Shown: one piece after another, positions 43,901 through 55,900 of the stretch
How positions within the stretch are numbered: position 1 is the first letter of the stretch
Layout: the number at the start of each line of letters is the position of its first letter
From: Cyrtodaria siliqua
Taxonomy: Eukaryota > Mollusca > Bivalvia > Adapedonta > Hiatellidae
Length of the DNA: 64,000 nt
Assembly (NCBI GenBank): GCA_037043455.1
Contig: JAWPHD010010377.1
Location: 30,280 to 94,279 of the forward strand
Direction: 5' to 3'
Made by a program: the position numbers and the translations under genes
Notes under the pieces: generated by a model
Databases searched by the model: none
What the model was told of the DNA's origin: nothing
What the model saw: only the letters and a program-made list of their open reading frames with translations

Positions 43901-46900
43901 CATGTCTGCAAGCTGTGGCAATCTTAATATTAAAGAAATATAAATACCTTCCCAGATCATGCAATAATTGTTTCATCTTTACTGCCTTACTGTGGTCTAA
44001 TGGTGATGTATAAACTGAAAAGTAGCGGGTTAGAGACATCGCTATGGAACATAGCACTTGTAATCTTGATTAAGTCGCTTAACTTTCACTGTGGCAGAAA
44101 ACAGTTATCGTGGCTCCAGCTAAAAAGAGAGTGATATCAAAGGATTTGAAGCAAATCTGCAGTTCTATAGGCAAGAAAGTTCTAGGCCCATTCTGCATAT
44201 TGTATCTAAAAGTAAATGGAGAGTGGGTCTGGAATGTTCATTCCTGTTGGTGCCATATAACCTTTTTGTGTTGGTGCATCATAAAACCCCGATTCATCTA
44301 AACTCCACTGCTTCCCCCATGTACTGGAGTCTTTCATCAAAGAATGTTTAAGAATCGCTTTTTGATCCTGGATTCTTCCACAAGAGAGCAGCTCTAAATA
44401 ACTAAATAAAATGTAGATGAGCCTCCTAATGATTACTTTGAATTTACTTCTCGATAACTTCAGTTCTGGCATTGAAGAGTATTGACTACGAGTACAAATC
44501 TGTGCATCTAGTGAAGGATGGAGGGCAGCAGGTATGTATGTGTTAACATTTCTAAAAAATACTTATACAATGCAACGTAGAAGGCTGGAGGATTGAATCT
44601 GCAATCAAAAAAAGTGCCTAGATGCCGGAATAGTAAAGATGCTGCGTCTAAAAAGTGTTATTGCATATCACCGCTGCAGTAAATGACGTAAAGTTGTAGA
44701 CTCAGCATCTTTAGTATCTTGGCCACGGAGGCACTATGTAGAGAGACAGAATCATATCGGTATTTGTTTTATGAAATAATTTTTGTAAGTTTGAACCATT
44801 GTTAGTTAAAACTCACCTAATATGCAAAATAGTGTCACTTAAAAGACAATTTGTCTTCATGGCTTCTTTAAATTTGATTTTTTTACATCTTTGTAATAAT
44901 AATTCATTGTGATTTAGTGCAAAATTAAATACTCGGTGACTATCAAGGAAACATGAATTGGCAGTTGAGAGAACTGTCCTTGCTCAAAAGTTTGACATAT
45001 ACTGTCTATTGTTGTGCACTTTTTGACTATATAAAATGTTTTGTTTTGTATTTTGATAGAACACTGAAGAGTTCAAGGCTGTCAATCCAATGATGCAAGT
45101 ACCTGCGTTTGTGACAGGGGATGCAACTCTTACACAGTCTGTAAGTATTTATTGGGAATAAGTAACTGTGGAAATTATGGCTCTTAGAATTAGTTCTGGA
45201 GAAATCTTGTTCAGCTTTAAATTGCATTTGAACATTGGTGAAAAAGTGATCCTGTATGAAATCATCCAGATAAGCTTTTGGTAATTGGGTATTGTTACCG
45301 GTACTCCATTGTTTAAATATTAATTGTATTTTGCAATTGAGTAAAAATAATGTATTACCCCACCCATTGTTTTAAATTGGGTATATCCTTATAAACTTAA
45401 TTAACAACAGAAAAAAAGCAACAACAGTCAAACATGGTTCTCAAAATAATTGCTTTAAGCATACTGGTGCTGATTTGTGCTTTTTGAGGTACTTTGATTC
45501 GTTGCATCCGTGTTTGTTGTGAGACACCAGTTCCAAGCACCTACACGATCGTGTTTGTTGTGAGACACCAGTTCCAAGCACCTACACGATCGTGTTTGTT
45601 GTGAGACACCAGTTCCAAGCACCTACACGATCGTGTTTGTTGTGAGACACCAGTTCCAAGCACCTACACGATCATGTTTGTTGTGAGACACCAGTTCCAA
45701 GCACCTACACGATCGTGTTTGTTGTGAGACACCAGTTCCAAGCACCTACACGATCGTGTTTGTTGTGAGACACCAGTTCCAAGCACCTACACGATCGTGT
45801 TTGTTGTGAGACACCAGTTCCAAGCACCTACACGACCGTGTTTGTTGTGAGACACCAGTTCCAAGCACCTACACGATAGACATGTACATGTATACAGCAA
45901 ACAACACAAGTCGAGTGAATCGTGCTTAATTATAATAAATTTCGAAACCAGTCTTATACCCTCGACTTGTTTTGTCCTTTACCTTGCGTTTCATAAATTT
46001 TACGTTATGATAATCATGTTATGTTAATTCTATTGTTTATCTGGAGCTCTGTCCTTGACTGTTTAATTTGTTCCTGAATTTATTAAAATCTTTTTTTAAT
46101 ACCAAAATTGTTAGACTTTGACCACAATACCTCAGGTCTTACAGTAACATTTGTCATTATTAGAAACAAAGAAAACCAATTTCTATGTACATGTTTGCTT
46201 GTTTGATATGGTAAGAATCATGGGTATCCAGTGAAGATCGGGAATATAAGCACAAAGTATAACCGGTGGCATAATCCAAACTTAGGCTCTGCCGATGTTT
46301 CAGTTAAAACAGTTGTACCGAGGATTGGAATTTCCCTATCTGAGCTAGATACTTATAAATGGCTGATTCATTTTCTTGCATACAATTTACATTTTGTGCA
46401 TTGAAGTCCCTGTCCCCTCTAACAATGTTTTGTTTACACAATAATGTCCTGCACCTGTTGATGCACATGAGTTTTATCTACCCCCATGTGTAAGATGAGA
46501 TTTTCCAACACCAGTGTTAACCCTAAACCAGCTAAGCACAACTATATGCATCCATTGTAAACCCAGAGTAACTCGCAGGCTGATCAGGGTTTACAATGTC
46601 CATGACTAATCAGCAGCTGGACATTGTAAACTCAGATCGGCCTGATCAGGGTATACAATGTCTGGCTGCTGATCAGTCATTTCCCCTAAACACCCCTTTG
46701 TCACATAAATGAAATGGTCTTAATTCAAAGAAAGAACAGTCCATTATATATATGTAGCGGGTTAAGGGTTAAATGTGAGTTTTCTTATCCTCTGTGCAAG
46801 AATATACATTTATGCATCTCACTTTTATAGTTACCATTCTCATTTGTATTTCTGACTAAACATGGCAAGAAATAGGTTTTGGCATCGGTATGCATGCTAA

Positions 46901-49900
46901 TCTAGTATGTGGTTGTTTTTTACAGCTAGCCATTATAGACTACCTGGAGGACATGTACCCAGAACCATCCATTGTGCCAAAGGATCTAGTTAAAAAAGCC
47001 AAGGTATAATTTCCTTCTGAAGTGACGTGTTTAAATATGTTCAAGCTACTAGAATTTATCATTTAATCTAGAATCTATAGGGTAATAAAAAAGAAAAAAT
47101 GACTATTAGTTAGCTATGCATGTATGACAAACTACAGACATAAATCTAACACCAAATAACACCTTAGTAATATGCATTCATTTCTTTTTTATTCTAGGGT
47201 AATAAAAAAGAAATTAATGACTATTAGTTAGCTATGCATGCACGACAAACTACAGACTTAAATCTAACACCTTAGTAATATTCATTCATTTCTTTTTTAT
47301 TACCCTTGATTCTAGATTAAATGATTGATTCTGTGGTCACATAAAACCCTATTAGAATCTGTTTAAATGTCAGAATATATGCCATAGTAAATTTTAGATT
47401 TGTTTGTTTGTATGGTGTTTTACATCATTTTCAACACGTGTAAGGTTATATATAACGATCAATTTTTTTTTGAGGTGGAGGCAGACCACCCATTTTTTCC
47501 TGGGTAGATCCAGTACTGTACATCTCCTGCCATCCGTAAGAATCGACACTTCCTTGCTTACAAGTTGAGCTCCCAGGGGGAATCGAACCCACGGTGGTGA
47601 GAGACGAGAAGATGTACAACGCAATGTCGTTAACCCCTCAGCCACGGAGATGCTGAATTCTGTTTATAGATATGTTTTACTGTGCATTAGTGTTGTTCCG
47701 ATTAATCGATTTCATCGATCATCGATCAGTTATGCCTTTGATCTGATTAATTGATTACAATTTTTCATGATCGACTTTACTCGGTTGTTCAAAGTTATGG
47801 CTTATATCATTCTCTTGTACTAAAATATACAAGAAAATAAAATGAGCTGTAATTTTGCAACAAGTAATCACATATTTATAGTGGGTAATATCACAACTTA
47901 TTTTTTAAAATGTATGTTGGTCAGTTTCATTCAGTTCCTTTATTACCAAAACATACTTGAAATGTGATTATTTTCTTCATTATAGTTTGAAAAAGGCTTA
48001 CATTTATCTTTCATAGCAGCCATGTTTATTCGATTAATGATCGATCATCGGTCGGTTAAATGTTCTGATGATCGATCATGAATTTTTAGCCGATTCCCAA
48101 CACTACTGTGCACGTGAATTGTATTCCTTTTAAAAAATGCTTCACTGTGCATGTGAAAAGGATTCTGTTTAAAAAATGCTTCACTATGCACGTGAAATGG
48201 ATTCTGTTTATGATATGCTTCACTGTGCATGTGCAATGGACTCTGCTTATAAATATGCTTCACTATACGCGTGTGAGGAATTCTGTTTATAATAGGCTTC
48301 ATTGTACATGTGTAATGGATACTCTTTTTTAAATATTCCATTGTGCAGGTGAATGTGCAAGATGTTTCTTGAAAAGCTTGCCAAGCATCAAATGCTTCTA
48401 GGAGTGTTGCCTTGAAACAGTTTTAAAGTGGGTATATCAGGATTTTTTCTTGTATACCAGATAAGGTTATCTGCATTTTAAATGTGTGACAGAAAGCCTG
48501 GTCTTACACATGGGGGAAGATAAAAGTCACACGCTGATATTAACAATGACAGTTGCATTATGTCATTGTGTAAATAAACATGCAAAACATTAGTGGTTGG
48601 GACTGAAATGATTAACAAGGTAAATAAAATGCAAGACAAAGGAATCAATCATGGGTATCCGATGAAGCTAGGGGAATTCCAACACAAGTTATGATTGTTT
48701 TTATCGGAAGATTCTCAAAGTTTCTATTCACAATGCAGATATTGTCTATCAAAATAAGGCACTAACACAATGTTGTTCAGGTCAATCATTTGAATTGTAA
48801 ATTGTCTCCGTGGTCGAGGGGTTAACAACGTTGCGTTGTAAACCTCGCCTCTCACGGCTGCGGGTTCGAATCCTACTGCAAGCTGGTTCTACCTAGGAAA
48901 AGTGGGTGGTCGGCCTCGACCACAAACAATCGACCATCCTATATAACCTTGCATGTGTTAAAAATGACGTAAAACACCATACAAACAAACAAAATGGTAC
49001 AATAATGACATATTACTCTGCAAAATAAATTTTCTTGTAAATAAGGGTCATTTTTAGGCTCATTTATTATTGTTATCAGTTTTAAGTCGGCCCCTAAATG
49101 CCCACAAAAACCTGATAATTATACCATGTTAAAAGATAACTTTCCAGAAAATATAAATTATATTTGTCAGTCTATATATAGCCTTAATTGGAACATTTTG
49201 TTTAACTTTTTTTTTGCAATTCAATTTATCATTGTGTTTATCCATTCTTTCAAACTTTAATAGTAGATACATAAAGTCATTTAGACAACTTTGAATCTGA
49301 ATTGTGACAATAACATACAGATAAAATGTTCGCTCAATAAATTAGTAACCTTGTGCAATAATACATAAGTAGGGGTACATCAGGCTTTGGGGCTCAATTT
49401 GTTGTGTCACCTGCATAGCATGGCAGACACTTAGGGATCACTTTGTCCGTCATCCGACACACTTTAACCTGCAACATAACCTTGTCATAACTTGAAAAGT
49501 ATTTGGCCTATGTTTGTGAAACTCCACACACATCCTCATCTTAACCAAATGAATGTTGTTACACATGTCCAATAACTCTGACTTTCATTTTGGCAGAGTT
49601 ATGCACCCTTTTATGAAACTTTAACCTTCAACCTAACCAAGCTCATAACTAGTCTTAAAACTTTACAGTTAGATTGTACTTTATGAAATAAGCACACAGC
49701 AGGCAACACAAGTGTTCCTTGGAACACCCTTCTAGCATGTCTAGTTTAAAATATAAAATAATTATGAAATGAATATCAACATGGCGACAGTTGTCAATCA
49801 TTTATCTATTTAACCAGTCAGACCAATACGATACCTCTGACAAACAATAGCAGGGCTTTTTTAACCTATTTAAGTGGGGCTGTAATTCGGCCTCTTCCCA

Positions 49901-52900
49901 GTTGCAAATAACTCTTTTATTTTCCCAGTTTTTGTTTTTTTAAATTGATTTCCGTTGTTTGTTTGTATGTAAAATCATTGCTAAATTCAATCAAAACTTT
50001 TTTTACTAAATATCAGCAGGCCTAGACCTTTTCCCAATTTTCCCAAAAAAAGCCCTGAATAGCACATGCAACTGGCTATTAATAAATCCCGTTGTCAATA
50101 TGCTCTGACATCAACAATACGGCAAAGATATCAAAGTACTTGCGTCGTGTTAATTTAAAAAGTTAAGGTTCATAGATGCAATATAGCCCAGTAATGAATA
50201 ATTATAAATTACAGCAAGTCTTACTAGGTCACAATGGAATACCCAAGTTACAAATTGCTGTCAAGCAGAGCACCTCAGCAATAGCTACACATGTCTCTGG
50301 GTTGAAATACATCGTGATTTTTTTTAACGCCAAGTTTAAAACAGCTATTTACCCAGGTGTGTAACCATATTATCTTTGGGCATTTTAATCAGTTTAATAC
50401 AAAATATTGTATTCGAACAATTTGAATAAAAAAACACCAATCCTGATGTACTTCCTTAAATATACAACAGGCCAGGGCCTTCGCAGAGGTGATTGCCTCG
50501 GGGATACAGCCATTGCAGAACTCAAAGGTTTTACAAAAAATAGCAGAAACGCCAGCAGAGCAGGCGGTCTGGTCTAAATTCTGGATTGATAAAGGAATGA
50601 CTGGTATGAAAATGTATACATTTGAATTTTCAAAATGCATATCGAGAAGTGAATGCCAGACCATTGTAACTATATATATATATATACCATATCTCCCCTT
50701 ATAAGAGCGCCCCCCCAAAGGCCATTTCTTTTTTCTCGTACCTCCAACTTCAATAAGCATCTATTGAGTATGACTGGTTGCACACTATTTTGGTTTCGCC
50801 TGTGTAGGATGGCAGACACTTAGGATCACGATGTCCTTCGTCGTCCATCAAACTTTAACCTGCAACCTAGCCTTGGCCATAACTTGAAAAGTATTTGACC
50901 TATGTTCATGAAACTTCACACACATCTTCATCTTAACCCAAAGAATGTTGTTATACATGTCCAATAACTCTGACTTTCATTTTGACAGAGCTTTGCCACC
51001 TTTCATAAAACTTTAACCTGCAACCGATCCTAGATCATAACTTGGCAAAATATTGGCCTATAATCATGAAACTTTATAAAATTCTTCCTTATCAATTATC
51101 AAATGCACCTTTTTGCCACTTTTCATAAACTTTAAAAAAAAAAGCTCCATAATTCAAGGATTGCACCCCTTGTCTTCAAACTTTGTAATTAAATTGTACT
51201 GGCTGAATAAGAACACAGCAGGCAACACAAGTGTTCCATGGAACACCCTTCTAGTTTTAAGCTGTTAAGTGTTTATGTGGAAATGTGGTAATTATGCAGA
51301 TACGCGTCTTATCTGGAGTACTGAATATTACAATTCTTCCTATAATCATGTAATGATTATATTCAAGTACATGCATTTACTTCTATAGGCTAGAGCACTT
51401 GCAGAACTCCTAGCCTCCGGAACACAGCCTGTTCAGAACTTGTCGGTTTTACAAAAAGTAGCAGACACGCCAGAAGGGCAGGCTGCTTGGGCAAAATTCT
51501 GGATTGATAAGGGATTGGCTGGTATGAGAGTGTTCACACTGAAAGTTACACACGACAGTCTTGATTTTGTAAATACTTGTAGCGCCCCTTTAGTTTTTAG
51601 AGATTATTCCGTGGTGCGGTGACCGTCTGTCTGTCTGTAACCTTTTTTTTTAACGACTACTCCTCTAAAACTACTGGATGGATTTTCATGAAACTGTACA
51701 GAAATGTTGCCCATGAAGTCTAGTTGATCCTAGTAAAAATTCATGTTGATGTGAAGTCCAAGATGGCCACCAAAGCTAAAAATAGATTTAAAAAAAAACA
51801 AGTTTGTAGCGACTACTTCCTGAAAACAATAAGTGATATTGATATGGGACTTTTTCTAAAATGATCAGCATGACATGATGTTGCTCCTTTTCAAAAATCG
51901 CTTTGATTCAACGTTAAACATGGCTGCCAGCGGCCATCTTTGTTTACGAAGAATTATATTGTAAAAACTTGTAGCGATTACTCTACTGAAACTGCATCAT
52001 GGATTTTCATGAAACTTCACAGGAATGTTGCTTTTGATGTCTAATTGATCCTAGCAAAATTTCAGGTCAGCCAGAAATTCAAGATGGCCACCATGGCTAA
52101 AAATAGATTTTTAAAAAACAAGTTTGTAGCAACTACTTCTTGAAAGCTATAAGTGATATTGATATGGAACTTTTTCTAAAATGATCAGCGTGACATCTTG
52201 TTGGCCCTTGTTGAAAATTATTTTGATTCAACATTAAACATGGCTGTCAGCAGCCATCTTTGTTTACATAGAGTTATATAGTAAAAATGTGTAGTGACTA
52301 CTCCTCTGAAACTACTTGACAGATTTTCATGAAACTTCTTAGGAATGCTGATCCAGCTATCAAAAACCTATCAGTAGAGCTTCAAGGTCATTGACCTCTT
52401 GTTATATATAACTTGCATTGGTTCAGTCATTAATATTAATCATAAAAATAGTATAAAGCAAATTGTTTTTGCATATTACTAACTGTTGATGAGATTGCAC
52501 CAACAATATATTCAAACATGGAAGAATAACAAGAAAAAATAAAAGCTCAGAATACATGGATTATTTAATTATATGCAAGCAGGTTTAAAGGGACAATGTC
52601 CGTAACTTTTAACTTATAAAACACAAAATAATTATGTTGACAAACATAACACACCAACTATTATTGAATAATTCCTCAATAAAACCAAGATTGTTTAACT
52701 GAATTCAATAGCGGTACAAAAAAAGAGAAGTACCACTTTGTGGGATTGAACTCGTAACCCACACTAAAATTACACTTAGTAGCAGGCAATAATAATCAAA
52801 TTTTGCATTAGCCGAGCTCGCTATCGACCGAGCTAACCGGTCAAATAAGACCTACTATATAGAAGACCTAATGCACAAATGGATTTAACATGATCAGCAG

Positions 52901-55900
52901 AAAATGTAAATAATGTGGGTCCCACATTTTTGACAAATAATAAATAAGCTTTTTCTTTTCTTTCAAACTCGTGGATGTATTACTACAGACTTATCTGGGT
53001 CTATGCTCATGTTTTTATGTATAAATTTGTCTGAAGAAAAATCAGACAGTTTTTTGGCTATGCGCAATATCTGCTTACTTGCGGACAGTGTCCCTTTAAA
53101 GTCAAAATGATACTGGATTAATATATTGAGATGCTTGATAAAAACTTCAAGATTGTCGTGTGTCCCTTTAAAATGTCTAAATTCATTTTTCAGTCATTAG
53201 TTTTTAGCTCTGCTGATCAAAGAGATCAGCAGAGCTTATGCCATGGTGCGGCGTCCGTCTGTCTGTCTGTCCATAAATTTCTTTGCAGCGACTTCTCCTC
53301 TGAAACTACTGGATGGATTTCATGAAACTTTTACAGGACTGTTGCCCATAATGTCTAGTTGATCCTAGCAAAAATTCACGTTGTTGTTAAATCCGATATG
53401 GCCACCAAAGCTAAAAATAGAATTTTAAAAAACAAGTTTGTAACGACTACTTCTTGATATTGATATGGGACTTTTTCTAAAAAATGATCAGCATGACATG
53501 ATGTTGGTCATTGTCGAAAATCATTCTTGAAAACTATAAGTGATATTGATATGGGACTTTCTCTAAAATGATGAGCATGACATGATGTTGGTCCTTATTG
53601 AAAATTATTTTGATTCAACATTAAACATGGCGGCCATCTTTGTTTACATAGTTATATAGTAAAAACTTATAGCGACTACTCCTGCAACTACTGACAGATT
53701 TTCATGAAACTTCACAGGAATGTTGCTGTTGATGTCTAGTTGATCCTAGCAAACTTTAAGGTCAAGCGGAAATTCAAGATGGCCACCATGGATAAAAATA
53801 GCTATAAGTGATATTGATTGATATGTGACTTTTTCTAAAATGATCAGCATGACATGTTGTTGGTCCTTGTTGAAAATTATTGTAATTCGACATTAAACAT
53901 GGCTGCAGTGGCCATCTTTGTTTACATAACGTTATATATAAAAACTTGTAACAACTCCTCTGAAACTACTTTACAGATTTTCATGAAACTTCACAGGAAT
54001 GCTTATCTAGCTATCAAAACATATCAGTAGAGCTTCAAGGTCATTGACCTCTTGTTAGATCACCTGAGCCGAAGGCTCAAGGTGATCTATTGCGATCACT
54101 CTGCGTCCGTCGTCCGTCGTTAACTTTCCTTCAAACAACTTCTCCTCAGAAACCGCTTGGCTAATTTTGACCAAACTTCACATGGATGATCCTTAGATGA
54201 ATGCTTTCTAGATTTGTTAAAATTAGGTCAGCGCGACATCCAAGATGGCCGCCATTACCATATATGGTCGAAACCTTAAAAAATGGTCCTTTGCCAAGTT
54301 TGTTCAAATGGTGACCCTCGGATCACATTTGATCCCGCCCCAAGGGTCACATGTTTTGCATAGACATGTATAGGGAAAAACTTAAAAAATCTTCTTCTCT
54401 GAAACTGCAAGAGTCAGAGGTTTAATATTTTGCATTTGCTATAAGCTTATAGTCCTCTACCAAGTTTGTTCAAATGGTGACCCAGGCGTCACATTTGGCC
54501 CCACCCCAGGGGTCACAGTTTTACATAGGCTTGTATAGGGAAAAACTGAAAAAATCTTCTTCTCTGGAACCACATGGCATAGAGCTCTCATGTATTACAT
54601 GTAGCATCAGCTTATGGTCCTCTACTAAGTTTGTTCAAATGGTGACCCTGGAGTCAAATTTGTCCCCGCCCCGAGGTTCACAGTTTTACATAGACTTATA
54701 TAGGATTTTATTTTTAAAAATCTTCTTCTCGGAAACTACAAGAGCCAGGAGTTTAATAATTTGCATTTGCTATAAGCTTGTGGTCCTCTACCAATTTTGT
54801 TCAAATGGTGACCCTGGGGTCACATTTGGCCCCGCCCCGGGGTTCACAGTTAACATAAGCTTGTATAGGGAAAAACTTAAAAAAATCTTCTTCTCTGGAA
54901 CTGCGAGAGCCAGAGGTTTAATATTTTGCATTTGCTATAAGCTTATGGTCCTCTACCAAGTTTGTTCAAATGTCGACCCTCGTGTCAAATTTGGTCGCAT
55001 CTCGGGGGTCACATTTTTACATAGATTTATATAGGAAACACATTAAAGTCTTCTTCTCTGGAACTACAAGAACCATTTAGGTTTAATATTTTGCATTTAC
55101 TATACTCTTATGGTCCTTTACCAAGTCTGTTCAATTGGTGAACGTGGGGTCACATTTGGCCCCACCACAGTGGTCATGTTTTACATAGACTTGTATAGGG
55201 AAAAACTTAAAAAATATTCTTCTCTGAAACCACAAAGCTCTCATATATTACATGTAGCCCTGGGGGTGCCCAAGGTGTTACACTCTAGCGCCTTCATTTT
55301 GTATTTGATATTTACCAAACTTTGTCAGTGTCTTTATATCAATGTTGTTATACACAACAGAGTCCACAGTTCTTTAACAATCTTAACCAAACTTGCACAG
55401 ATTGTATATGACCATAAGATTTCGAAGAAGTTTGATAATGTGCTAGTACTCAGGTGATCGATTTAGGGCCATCTTGGCCCTCTTGTTTTAGATAGGCAAA
55501 ACTTTGATATAACTTCTTCTCTATGTCACTTGTTTGAGTTGTATATGTTGAGTCAAATTTTGTAAAACTTTATTTGTTAACAACTCATTTTGTATTGTGT
55601 AATCATAACATTTTAGATCTCCAGAGATATTGTGGTCATGTTTTGTCCAACATCCGCTTGATCAGTTATGACAAACTTCACATGGATGATCCTGAGATCA
55701 GATGTCTTTTAAGTTCAATTGCTTTATTAAAAGAGAAAAAGATGATAATCCTACGTAATAGCACCATCTTCGCTCATGTCTGTTTGCATTCAGCCATGTT
55801 GACCCCTCTATAAGAACGGTGCTTGCCTTTCTGATCTTTACAGTATAAACATACCTCGTCAGCTGGTTTCTTTTTTTATATACTGTACAGTACACATCTG

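Noticed and set aside
45508..45877. Possible CRISPR-like array
   Set aside because: Contiguous identical units without variable spacers, in animal DNA: a minisatellite.
48805..48880. Possible tRNA gene with box A and box B
   Set aside because: It continues into the SINE S1 body and (CAAA)n tail, and the same unit is dispersed in several copies; a tRNA-derived SINE head.
54474..55034. 186-codon open frame with internal repeats
   Set aside because: Monomers of element E9; non-coding repeat, no family similarity.
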